Source: an uncultured Mollicutes bacterium (GTDB lineage Bacteria > Bacillota_I > Bacilli_A > ML615J-28 > CAG-313). From it: a stretch of 64,000 nucleotides of DNA. A program made the position numbers and the translations under genes. The notes under the pieces are model-generated. The model saw only the letters and a program-made list of their open reading frames with translations. It ran no database searches and had not been told where the DNA came from. The stretch lies in assembly GCA_900539265.1 (NCBI GenBank), contig UQBM01000005.1, positions 1 through 64,000 on the forward strand, given 5' to 3'. Positions within the stretch are counted from its first letter, which is position 1, and each line of letters opens with the position of its first letter. Below are positions 28,077 through 35,080 of the stretch, one piece after another.

Positions 28077-28770
28077 TTGGAATTAATAAAAGCATCCCTG
28101 GCATAATTATATCATTTTGTAAATTATTTAAGTCTTTAATAGTATTCACATTAGTGTTAAATTTATTTGCAATTTTAAATAATGAGTCATTATTTTTCAC
28201 AATATAAGTTTCAAAATCAGGTTTTTTGTAATCAATACCATAATATTCAGCAATACTTTTTACAACTGCTTCGGCTAATTTTGGCCATTCGTATAGTAAT
28301 CTATTGGTATCTTCTTCATTATTAGCAAAACCATATTCAATTATCATTGAAGTAGCAGGTTCGGTATTTCTTAGAATAAAGTAAAAATCATTACCATTTT
28401 TACCAATTCTTTGATAGACACTTCTTATTGGTAAACCTGCCGCTTGTAGAGAATTACCTATCATATTTGGTAAAGTATTTTTACTTTTTAATGAATAAAT
28501 TACTTCTCCACCACCAGTACCTGCATTATTAATATGATTTGAGATAAGAATATCTGATACTTTAGCACCTAGATTTGTAACTCGATTGACACGTTCAACA
28601 GGATTTAAAGTTTCATCGTCTATTCTTGTTCTTTTAGCGGGTATTCCTAATTCATCAAAACGCATTTTTTGATAATCACTAATTTTTTTGGTCATATCTT
28701 TTTCTTTAAAATAGGCATTAGTTCCCCCACCTGGATCCCAACCACCATGACCAGCATCTATTATAACCAT
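28069..28770 (-). CDS. N-acetylmuramoyl-L-alanine amidase (Amidase_3) with LysM, no signal peptide
   Basis: 233 aa. The catalytic domain begins at residue 1: IDAGHGGWDPG (zinc His8), Glu23 in YFKEKD, zinc His79 in ISNHINNAGTGGGEVIYS and catalytic Glu145 in SMIIEYGFANNEEDTNRL. A LysM domain fills residues 189-232 (TYIVKNNDSLFKIANKF onwards). No signal peptide or membrane segment is present, so it is either an endolysin-like enzyme released by lysis or acts in a mother-cell compartment. GGTGATATA ATG start. The adjacency to the prophage array hints at phage origin, but its coupling to ylbJ argues for a host gene. It shows the host has peptidoglycan. Confidence 0.82.
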   Translation of the reverse strand: MVIIDAGHGGWDPGGGTNAYFKEKDMTKKISDYQKMRFDELGIPAKRTRIDDETLNPVERVNRVTNLGAKVSDILISNHINNAGTGGGEVIYSLKSKNTLPNMIGNSLQAAGLPIRSVYQRIGKNGNDFYFILRNTEPATSMIIEYGFANNEEDTNRLLYEWPKLAEAVVKSIAEYYGIDYKKPDFETYIVKNNDSLFKIANKFNTNVNTIKDLNNLQNDIIMPGMLLLIPNA

Positions 28771-29012
28771 TATATCACCAAAATATTTTATGATAAAAAA
28801 ATTAATAAAATGCCTAAAAAATAATAATTATTTGCAAGTATATTTTGACTGATAGAAAAGATTATTTACTAAATTATATACACAATCTTCAATGCAACAT
28901 ATTTTTTATAAAAGAATCTAGTTGCAATTGATGAATTTGTTAAAAATGTATGTTTTTTCCTACTTTAGTATAATTCTTATAATTTATTCAATAAATAAAC
29001 TTATATTGTTTT
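28771..29012. other. Non-coding stretch left of the element array
   Basis: No reading frame, RNA gene or strong dyad is evident. Very AT-rich. Likely the junction between host chromosome and the decayed left end of the mobile-element array. Confidence 0.4.
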
Positions 29013-29125
29013 TTCTTTTTTTAAAATTTTTAGAAAGATTCTTTTTTGATAATTTAAGAGAAAATTATAAAAAACAAAAAAGAACCTAGCTTTTAACTAG
29101 ATTCTTTATCAATATTCAAAAATGA
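29013..29125 (-). mobile_element. Relic of a third element right end (leader and tRNA terminator)
   Basis: Aligns with 32285-32390 and 47018-47120, i.e. the segment between the 99-aa gene and the tRNA 3' end. Shared pieces include TTTAAAATTTTTAGAAAG and AAAAAGAACCTAGCTT. Because in the other copies this segment belongs to the element, its presence left of att1 points to an older, almost fully deleted third copy. The AGAACCTAG...CTAGATTCT dyad may still terminate minus-strand transcripts. Confidence 0.6.
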
Positions 29126-29162
29126 CGTCCCAGAAGAGATTTGAACTCCCGACACACGGCTT
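29122..29162 (-). repeat. Degenerate attachment site att1 (tRNA-Arg 3' end)
   Basis: About 41 bp matching the 3' end of tRNA-Arg (47118-47158) with substitutions at the CCA (TCA here) and in the T-loop. Homology ends at the anticodon arm. Confidence 0.8.
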
Positions 29163-29312
29163 TTGAATATCTGTTTTACTCATTGTTGGATAATGACTTT
29201 CTGCAGATCTTCCATGTTCAGTATCTTTATTCCAAACTTTATATTGCCAAGGTGGATCTGCATAAATTATGGAATATTTTTTATTTGTATTAAAAATGTC
29301 TATTTTCATCAC
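29163..29312 (-). pseudogene. N-terminal fragment of an MT-A70-type DNA adenine methylase
   Basis: About 50 codons: YSIIYADPPWQYKVWNKD carries the DPPW catalytic motif, then GRSAESHYPTMS, typical of MT-A70 N6-adenine methyltransferases in phages. The frame then runs into the att1 sequence and stops at 29109, so the C-terminal two thirds are missing. It starts near the SD-like AAGGGTTTAAGGTGATG. Probably cargo truncated by recombination at the attachment site. Confidence 0.75.
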
Positions 29313-29342
29313 CTTAAACCCTTTCTTAATTAATTATTTTTG

Positions 29343-29371
29343 TTAACATATTTGTCATATTATTGTATAAT
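29343..29371 (+). promoter_or_regulatory. Promoter of small RNA A (element A)
   Basis: TTAACA (29343-29348), 17-bp spacer, TATAAT (29366-29371). The same promoter stands at 39513-39541 in element B. Confidence 0.75.
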
Positions 29372-29377
29372 TGTGTC

Positions 29378-29439
29378 GATAGAAGATATTATTTAGGCCT
29401 TTCCCAAATTATTTAAAAAATATCTTCTATCATTTTTTT
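29378..29439 (+). ncRNA. Small RNA A, element A copy: one long hairpin with C-rich loop
   Basis: Predicted start about 7 nt after the -10. GATAGAAGATATT (29378-29390) pairs with AATATCTTCTATC (29419-29431), 13 bp, enclosing a 28-nt loop with CCTTTCCCAAA, then a T7 run. In the element B copy the stem has changed at paired positions while the loop core is kept. The loop's CCUUUC is complementary to GAAAGG, the core of most ribosome binding sites in the element. No matching known RNA family comes to mind. Confidence 0.72.
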
Positions 29440-29440
29440 A

Positions 29441-29469
29441 TTGACTTTTATTATTATTTTTGATATAAT
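29441..29469 (+). promoter_or_regulatory. Promoter of small RNA B (element A)
   Basis: TTGACT (29441-29446), 17-bp spacer, TATAAT (29464-29469). It lies immediately after the RNA A T-run. Confidence 0.8.
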
Positions 29470-29475
29470 ATCAAT

Positions 29476-29552
29476 GTAAGTAAGATAGTCAACATAAAGC
29501 GATGTTGCTAATTATTAGCGTACGTTCTCACTTCCTCTTACTTATTTTTTTA
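29476..29552 (+). ncRNA. Small RNA B, element A copy: outer stem plus two inner hairpins
   Basis: AAGTAAGA (29478-29485) pairs with TCTTACTT (29536-29543), followed by a T-run. Inside are CAACAT/ATGTTG (29490-29507) and CTAAT/ATTAG (29508-29518). The whole is about 75 nt. Convergent with the 118-aa gene, whose stop codon overlaps the terminal T-run, so the outer stem may terminate both. The element B copy has the same architecture with different sequence. Confidence 0.62.
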
Positions 29553-29906
29553 TTTTTTAGATTTATATTTTTTCTTTTTCTCTACAAGCTTGTCAACATA
29601 ATCATCATCTTTAGAAGACATTTTATAATTAGTAAATTTATATAGAGTATAATTCCTTTTAGAGGAATTTTCAATTTCTTTTCGCATATACGATTTAGAT
29701 GATTGACCATATTCAGGATTTTTACTTAATAAATAATTTTTATGTTTTTTTCCTTTTGATTCATCATGAGTTATTCCCAATGAAGCAAAATTATCTTTAT
29801 CTTCACCCACTATATAATGTGGATGAATTATCCTTTTACCATTAACTCTAGTCTTTTTTCCTCTAAAATGTCTTTGTTTTCTATCTTTATAAAATATTTT
29901 AATCAC
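29550..29906 (-). CDS. Small basic protein, GITHD family (element A copy)
   Basis: 118 aa, very rich in Lys, Arg and Ser. Shares the kernel LGITHDE, then LLSKNPEYGQSSKSY with the element B homologue (YIGITHD, KLDKNPNPEDKKDAY). I recognise this as a recurrent small family of Firmicutes mobile elements but know no function. The only in-frame start codon of the usual kind is a GTG embedded in the AGTGAGGTGAT Shine-Dalgarno itself; codon 4 (ATA here, ATT in the homologue) is correctly spaced and may be a rare start. Transcribed divergently from the lipoprotein gene. Confidence 0.6.
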   Translation of the reverse strand: MIKIFYKDRKQRHFRGKKTRVNGKRIIHPHYIVGEDKDNFASLGITHDESKGKKHKNYLLSKNPEYGQSSKSYMRKEIENSSKRNYTLYKFTNYKMSSKDDDYVDKLVEKKKKYKSKK

Positions 29907-29924
29907 CTCACTTTCTTTATTTAT

Positions 29925-29953
29925 TTGCCTTTTTTCTGTTAATATGGTAAAAT
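29925..29953 (+). promoter_or_regulatory. Promoter of the lipoprotein gene (element A)
   Basis: TTGCCT (29925-29930), 17-bp spacer, TAAAAT (29948-29953), then AGGGGAG before the ATG at 29988. This approximately 85-bp divergent region is nearly identical to 40083-40170. Confidence 0.65.
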
Positions 29954-29987
29954 ATGATTATTAACATAAATTAGGGGAGAAATAATT

Positions 29988-30523
29988 ATGAAAAAAATAC
30001 TATACATATCATTATTAATAATAACTTTTCTTACATTAACTTCATGTCAAGAAAAATAACACAAAAAACAATATCAAGTAATGATTTCACGTATGCTACA
30101 GACCAAGGATTAACAAGTTACATAATAATAATCACACCAAATCAAGATATAAACAATTTATCTATAAATTTTCAATTATTTAACCAAAATAAAGAAATAA
30201 TTTTTGAAGATACTATTGATAAAACAAATTTAATACAAAATAAAACTTATAGATATGAATTTAAATACGACTTTCTTTCGTCATTAGACGGAAAATCTAT
30301 TAAATGGAATTATGAAGGATACAAGAGTATTATTACAAGAGAAAATTTATTAGATTGTAATTCAGACGCATCCAAAGTAATATTAATATTAATTTTCATG
30401 TTTATAATTCCAGGAATATTATTAAAATTATCAAATGATAAAGAAAAAAAACAAGAAAATCAAAAATTAAAAGAAAAAGTAGCAGAATTAGAAAATATAA
30501 TTAAAAATAAAGATAACGAATAA
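29988..30523 (+). pseudogene. Frameshifted membrane lipoprotein gene
   Basis: The first 23 codons encode a signal peptide with lipobox LTLTSC (Cys20) and then stop at 30057-30059. The remaining 155 codons continue in the next frame (ITQKTISSNDFTYATDQG onward), also readable from an internal ATG at 30044. One extra A in the A5 run at 30052-30056 would restore a single protein (CQEKITQKT). The body is an extracytoplasmic domain, a hydrophobic helix (about VILILIFMFIIPGILLKL) and a Lys/Glu coiled coil. Either a broken gene or one switched by homopolymer slippage. It has the same position and domain order as the intact 111-aa lipoprotein of element B. Confidence 0.7.
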
Positions 30524-30549
30524 ATCGATTAACTCGATTTATTTTTTTT
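30519..30549. terminator. Bidirectional terminator
   Basis: AATAAATCGA / TCGATTTATT with a 5-nt loop, between the convergent lipoprotein and surface-protein genes, T-run on the plus side. Confidence 0.8.
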
Positions 30550-31932
30550 ATTAAATAATTTTTTTATAAAATTAAATAAAAATATAAAAACTCTAATAAA
30601 AGAACCAACAATAATTTTTATCAAAGGCCAAAATAAATAAGTTATTCCTCCAACCAAAGCTAAAGAAACAGCAATTACTATTAACATTCCATAGGGATAA
30701 TTCCAATTCCATAACTCTTTTATTTTTTCAATAAACCACTCCCAAAAAGTTTTTTCATTCCCCGGATCATCTGGAGATTTATTATAATCATGTTTTAAAT
30801 CATCATAAGAAAAAACTACTGACTTATAAGTATAAATCCCAGAAGATATTAAAAAATTACTATCATCATCATTTATATATATATTATTAGAAAAATAAGT
30901 AACAGTCTCATTTCTAGAAGTAGAAGACCAATCAATCATTTTATCATCATTATAAAACATATAATAATTATCATCAGAGTATAATATTTTAAATTCGTAT
31001 CTAAAATTATTTATTAAATAATCACCTTTTTGAATGGAATTTTCTTTTTTTGTTATTGAAAAGAAATGATTAAACCAATTACTATTATTAATATTCAAAT
31101 GAGATACTTTTTCATCTTTATGAACAGACATTTTCATATTAGTTAAAAAAGATTCACTTCTAACAACCCAATCAAAAACTTTAATTACTTTTCTAATTGG
31201 TAAATTAAATTCTATATATTCTAAAGTATCAATTGGTAAATTGAAATTAAAATAAATTTCAAAATAAATAAATCCATTATTTAATGCAGAAGTATTTTTT
31301 CTCAAATATGTATAAGAACTATTAATTAATTTAGTAACATCATTTACTTTAACTAAATAACAAAGATTATCCCTAAATGATATATAATCATCTTTTAAAT
31401 TTCCTTTGCTATCAAATAAAAATGAAGGAACTTGAGTTATATTTAATTCAATAGTATATATTTCATCATCTTGTTTATAACCATAATAACCAAATTCAGA
31501 ATTATAATACATTAATGAATATTCATAAATAAATTTATTAGCAGAAATAGCTTTGATTTTTCCAAAACTATCAGGTAAATCGATATTTGCCACTTCCCAA
31601 ATCACATCTGAAGAACTAGAATTTGAATAAGAAAATTTATTATTTAATATATAAAAATCATATAATTCATCAATTTTATAAATGATATTTAGCTCTAAAA
31701 TATTTGTATCAGAACTAATATAACTTGATTGGTAAAAATATCCTGGTATATTTTCTTTTGAAATTAAATAACCAAGTTTTTTTTCTTCAAGTCTTTGTAA
31801 AATTTCTAATCTTGAACCGAATTCAGAAACATCTATGTCTTTCCATGTTTCACCTTCTCTTATATATCCAGTATCAATTAAATTTTCATTTTTTGTTACT
31901 TGTGGCCTTGTTACCATTTCTTTTTCACTCAT
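30529..31932 (-). pseudogene. Chimeric surface-protein gene formed by internal deletion
   Basis: 467 codons. The first 18 residues (MSEKEMVTRPQVTKNENL) are the N-terminus of the 210-aa protein of element B; from DTGYIREGETWKDIDV onward it is the C-terminal three quarters of the 593-aa surface protein. The fusion sits at a short shared TTA(A/G)TTGA. It has therefore lost the signal peptide of the surface protein but keeps the C-terminal membrane part (NYPYGMLIVIAVSLALVGG and a basic tail). Open throughout, but unlikely to be exported correctly. Confidence 0.8.
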
Positions 31933-31972
31933 TTTATTTCTTCTTTAAATTTAATTTTTTTAATCGACAACA

Positions 31973-32272
31973 TTATTTAAACGGATTAGGCATAATTACT
32001 GAATTTGTCTTACGTGGAATGGCTCCTACCGCTTTAGAATTATTATGTTTGTATGCTTTTGCATTATCTGATCTAGCTTTTAAATATCCACGTCTAAAAG
32101 CAATTTGAGAATCAGAGATTCGTTTTGGTAAACCATCTTTATTCTTTTTTACTTCTTTAAAATTAGTAATAAGAATTTGATGCTTTAATTCATATGCATA
32201 TTTTTGTGATTTCTCATATGGATTAAGTAATCTTACTACTTCACCTTTTTTAGTTACAACATCTCTAGCCAT
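31973..32272 (-). CDS. Conserved basic 99-aa element protein (element A copy)
   Basis: 99 aa, strongly basic: MARDVVTKKGEVVRLLNPYE, SDSQIAFRRGYLKARSDNAK and a C-terminal VIMPNPFK. It differs from the element B copy by one residue (Gln/Lys at about position 23). I recognise it only as a type of small protein seen in Firmicutes phage-like elements. The charge suggests nucleic-acid binding (inference). Strong AAAGAAAGGAG ribosome binding site that can fold into a hairpin with an upstream CCTTTCT. First gene after the tRNA-side end of the element. Confidence 0.7.
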   Translation of the reverse strand: MARDVVTKKGEVVRLLNPYEKSQKYAYELKHQILITNFKEVKKNKDGLPKRISDSQIAFRRGYLKARSDNAKAYKHNNSKAVGAIPRKTNSVIMPNPFK

Positions 32273-32339
32273 ATTTTTTTTCTCCTTTCTTTAAAATTTT
32301 TAGAAAGGCTCTTTTTATTTTTTTTAGAGGAGATAAAAA

Positions 32340-32376
32340 ATGAAAAAAGAACCTAGCTTAAAAACTAAGTTCTCAA
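32340..32376 (-). terminator. tRNA-type terminator copy next to att2
   Basis: AGAACCTAG (32348-32356) and CTAAGTTCT (32365-32373), read on the minus strand with a following T-rich stretch. Homologous to the terminator behind tRNA-Arg, so it was brought in by element A. Confidence 0.6.
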
Positions 32377-32385
32377 ATTTTTTAT

Positions 32386-32442
32386 TATGGCGTCCCAGAA
32401 GAGATTCGAACTCCCGACACACGGCTTAGAAGGCCGTTGCTC
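32386..32442 (-). repeat. Attachment site att2 (tRNA-Arg 3' half, 57 bp)
   Basis: Identical over 57 bp to 47116-47172, covering the CCA end, T-arm and anticodon loop of tRNA-Arg(TCT). The 5' half of a tRNA is absent, so this is a junction and not a second tRNA gene. It separates elements A and B. Confidence 0.92.
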
Positions 32443-32555
32443 GTTTCAAATACTACTAAAACTAATAAAGTCATTCCTACTTATCGTATGACAAAAGTAT
32501 TATATCACAAAATTATTTTATTAGTCAAGAATTTTTAATAAAAAATATTAAAAAT

Positions 32556-32586
32556 AAATAAAAAGCCAATATTTTGGCTTTTTTTA
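32556..32586 (-). terminator. Terminator of the integrase gene
   Basis: AAAAGCCAA (32561-32569) / TTGGCTTTT (32574-32582), overlapping the stop codon of the integrase on the minus strand. Confidence 0.8.
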
Positions 32587-33417
32587 ATTCATTAATTGAC
32601 AATATTTATTATAAATATCATCTTGATCAAGATGAATATATCTTTGTGTAGTAGCAACATTAGTATGGCCCATTATCAATTGAATTTCAAACACTGACAT
32701 CCCTTTTTTATTCAAATTAGTAGCAAGTCCATGTCTAAGCATGTGCGGATGAAATTCTATAAAATTTAAAGTCTTTTTAATTCGATAAAACAAAGATAAT
32801 ACACCAGAAGAAGTAAGACAAAATAATTTATTTTCTTTAGTTAATTTATTTTTTAAAATATATTCTACGAGTAATTTTAAAGTATTTTTTGTAAAATAAA
32901 CATAACGACTTTGTTTTGTTTTAGTAATATCAAGATAAATAGAAGAAGTATCAAAATTAATATTTTTAACCTTAATATTTAATACCTCATTAAGTCTTAC
33001 ACCAGTATCAATTAATAACCTTATTAATAATACATTTCTAAAAGCTAATTTATTACTTAATAAATAATTATTTAATTTTTCCATTTCATTTTTTGAAAGA
33101 ACAGGAAAAGTTTTTTTATCTTCCTTAAGTTTCTTTTGCAAAAAAATTTCATTATCTAAAATATTATTAAATCGATACATCAACTTTAAAGGCTTCAACC
33201 TTTTATTAATTGTTGAATTTTTAACACATCTGTTTTTTTGATAATTAATAAAATTAGATAATACATCAAGATTAATTTCTTCACTATCAAATATATCATT
33301 ATCATTAAAATATTTTATTGAATAATCTAAATGATTTTTATAACAACAATATGTGCCTTTTGCTAAATTTATTTTTACATAATTTAAAAAATTATACTGC
33401 ATTTTTTGTAAATTCAT
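32584..33417 (-). CDS. Tyrosine recombinase (integrase)
   Basis: 277 aa. N-terminal SAM-like core-binding domain (residues 1-95) and a catalytic domain with Arg141 (DTGVRLNEVL), Lys168, His225-x-x-Arg228 (HMLRHG), His251 (MGHTNVATT) and nucleophile Tyr260 (QRYIHL). All six catalytic positions are present, so it should be active. It lies 140 bp from att2, as expected for an integrase that recognises the tRNA-Arg 3' half. Its promoter overlaps a palindrome. Confidence 0.93.
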   Translation of the reverse strand: MNLQKMQYNFLNYVKINLAKGTYCCYKNHLDYSIKYFNDNDIFDSEEINLDVLSNFINYQKNRCVKNSTINKRLKPLKLMYRFNNILDNEIFLQKKLKEDKKTFPVLSKNEMEKLNNYLLSNKLAFRNVLLIRLLIDTGVRLNEVLNIKVKNINFDTSSIYLDITKTKQSRYVYFTKNTLKLLVEYILKNKLTKENKLFCLTSSGVLSLFYRIKKTLNFIEFHPHMLRHGLATNLNKKGMSVFEIQLIMGHTNVATTQRYIHLDQDDIYNKYCQLMN

Positions 33418-33463
33418 TAGTGCCCTTTTCCCCCTATAAAATTATACCAAAATTATACATTAT

Positions 33464-33507
33464 TTGTTAATATTTAACAATTAATATATAACTGGTAATA
33501 TTTACCA
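33464..33507. promoter_or_regulatory. Two palindromes over the integrase promoter
   Basis: TTGTTAA-TAT-TTAACAA (33464-33480) and CTGGTA-ATATT-TACCAG (33491-33507). On the minus strand the -35 TTAACA of a TTAACA-18-TATAAT promoter for the integrase lies inside the first. No T-run follows either, so these look like operators or recombinase arm sites rather than terminators (inference). Confidence 0.5.
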
Positions 33508-33511
33508 GATA

Positions 33512-33679
33512 TTAATCATAGGGATTTATTCCAAATTTTTTTATAAATAATTCTATAACATTTAATATAATTCTTTCATCAATATTATTTTCAATTAACA
33601 TCTCAATAATTTCTTTTTCTAAGTTTAAAAGATTATATAAAAAGATGTCTAATGCATCATTACTTTTTTGTCTTGCCAT
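33512..33679 (-). CDS. Small acidic helical protein, 55 aa
   Basis: Begins MARQKSNDALDIFLYNLLNL and ends FGINPYD, with a run of Ile/Leu/Glu heptad-like residues between. Preceded by an excellent GGGAGGAAT site 6 nt from the ATG, which supports translation. It lies between rep and the integrase, next to two palindromes, so an excisionase-like or regulatory role is possible, but it shows no clear HTH. Confidence 0.55.
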   Translation of the reverse strand: MARQKSNDALDIFLYNLLNLEKEIIEMLIENNIDERIILNVIELFIKKFGINPYD

Positions 33680-33730
33680 ATTTTATTCCTCCCAAAACAA
33701 AAAGTATTATACCATATTTTTATTTTAATT

Positions 33731-35017
33731 TTATTCATCTAGTATTTTTTTTCTTTCCTCCATAACTTTGAACATTTTTTCATCTTGAACATTCGTTTCA
33801 TCTTTGAGAGATAAATCAAATTCATAACGATTAAATTCTTTTTCAAATTTATTCATCATTTTTGCAATTTCATTTATATTCATTTTTTTATTTTGCCTTT
33901 CTAATTCATTTATAACTAAATTATAATTGTTTTCTTTCATATCAGAAAACTTATCAGTTATTAAATATTTAATGTATTTGAAAAACTTTTCTTCGCCATA
34001 AATCATACAAATTTGTGTTAAAAATAAACTGCATGATTTTTCAAACCAAGCCTTTGATATATCAAATTCACTTCTACCTTTGGGGGCATGAAACAATTTA
34101 ATTCCATTCACCTCATTTAAGAATTTCAAATATTCTAAATCATCTTCCCATCTAGTTTTTTGTTTATTCTTGCCTGGAATCTTAAACATTAAAATTTCTT
34201 TTAGTATGGAAGCTACAATATTAAAATAATCAGAATAATCATTTTCTTCATAACCTAAAATGATTAAAATGACTAATTGTTTGATGCGTTCATGATCACG
34301 TAACTGTATTTCCCATCTGGTCCAATCTTTAATTTCTTCTTGTTTTTCTTCTTTCCAGTTTTTAGCATATATTCTAATTAAAACATCAGAAGAATTTCCT
34401 AAATAGTAGGTAACTCCATCATAACCATAATCACTATCTGGATTGGGAGTTCCTGTAAGTTTAAATGGATTTTTAAAAGTAGAAATATATGAGCGTTTCT
34501 TCACTAATTCATCAACATGTGATAAAGGCATTATGTTTGTATAATTATCAATTGCACTATCAAATCTAGTAAATTTATAGCCAAAATCTAAACAATACTT
34601 TAATAAACCATAAAATTTATTATGAGATATCAGCCATTGGCAGCCAACTCCAGTTATATTTAATCCAGTTGATGGACAGCCATTAATTGTTGTTGAGCCA
34701 TAAAACAAAAGATAGCAACCCTCTTGCAAACAAATTTTATATTTAAAGCCATTTGCTCCAGGTTCTCTCTCAAAAGAAAATAAATTATCATTTTCACGGT
34801 TGAAAAATTTCAACAAGTCTTTTATTTTATGTTGTGACTCACTGGTTAATTTAGCATATGTAAAATCATTATCGGCCTCATAACTAAAGCAATTAAAAGT
34901 TACTGAAAGCCAATCAAAACAACCAGTTATACCCTCTCTTAAAGAAATTTTTTTATTCATCGTCACCGCAAGTAAATTGCCAAAATCGACCTCATATTCT
35001 TTATCATTATTGAACAA
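33731..35017 (-). CDS. Rep_trans-family replication initiation protein
   Basis: 428 aa. Matches the replication-initiation-factor family of rolling-circle plasmids, Tn916-type elements and filamentous phages: FDWLSVTFN near residue 34, the hallmark FTRFDSAIDNYT (149-160), VTYYLGNSSDVLIRIYAK and then DWTRWEIQLRDHERIK (about 200-245). These proteins nick the double-strand origin with an active Tyr. The C-terminal 150 residues are less conserved. The start is a TTG, 7 nt after a strong GAGGTGA; the next ATG (MNKKISLRE) would remove 19 residues. A GC-rich palindrome lies just upstream. Confidence 0.88.
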   Translation of the reverse strand: MFNNDKEYEVDFGNLLAVTMNKKISLREGITGCFDWLSVTFNCFSYEADNDFTYAKLTSESQHKIKDLLKFFNRENDNLFSFEREPGANGFKYKICLQEGCYLLFYGSTTINGCPSTGLNITGVGCQWLISHNKFYGLLKYCLDFGYKFTRFDSAIDNYTNIMPLSHVDELVKKRSYISTFKNPFKLTGTPNPDSDYGYDGVTYYLGNSSDVLIRIYAKNWKEEKQEEIKDWTRWEIQLRDHERIKQLVILIILGYEENDYSDYFNIVASILKEILMFKIPGKNKQKTRWEDDLEYLKFLNEVNGIKLFHAPKGRSEFDISKAWFEKSCSLFLTQICMIYGEEKFFKYIKYLITDKFSDMKENNYNLVINELERQNKKMNINEIAKMMNKFEKEFNRYEFDLSLKDETNVQDEKMFKVMEERKKILDE

Positions 35018-35049
35018 CTTTTATCACCTCAAATCATTAATGCACTCAG

Positions 35050-35059
35050 CACCCGGGTG
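35050..35059. promoter_or_regulatory. GC-rich palindrome upstream of rep, candidate replication origin
   Basis: CACCCGGGTG is a perfect 10-bp palindrome in otherwise very AT-rich DNA, directly before rep. It is a candidate nick-site hairpin (double-strand origin) or Rep operator. Function not shown by sequence alone. Confidence 0.4.
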
Positions 35060-35080
35060 TTACTATACCCTTTTCCCATT

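Larger units (their letters stand above)
29122..32442. mobile_element. Element A: deletion derivative of the prophage between att1 and att2
   Basis: About 3.2 kb bounded by tRNA-derived repeats. It contains a methylase fragment, the two small RNAs, the 118-aa gene, a frameshifted lipoprotein, a chimeric surface-protein gene and the 99-aa gene. Compared with element B it lacks integrase, rep, the Zot-like gene, the coat gene and the 862-, 210-residue (except 18 codons) and 107-residue genes. It probably cannot move or form particles alone but keeps both flanking sites and its regulatory RNAs. Confidence 0.75.

Noticed and set aside
29378..29906. Type III toxin-antitoxin system (RNA antitoxin plus ToxN/CptN-type protein)
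   Set aside because: The RNAs have no tandem repeats and are convergent with the GITHD gene, not upstream in the same operon; the protein lacks recognisable ToxN features.
31725..32108. Plus-strand reading frames at 31725-32108 and 46567-46833 with identical C-termini
   Set aside because: Both are antisense shadows of the duplicated 99-aa gene, lack ribosome binding sites and have low-complexity Phe/Leu composition.
32386..32442. A second tRNA-Arg gene
   Set aside because: Only the 3' half is present; the sequence departs from tRNA after the anticodon stem (GTTTCAAATAC) and there is no 5' acceptor strand.
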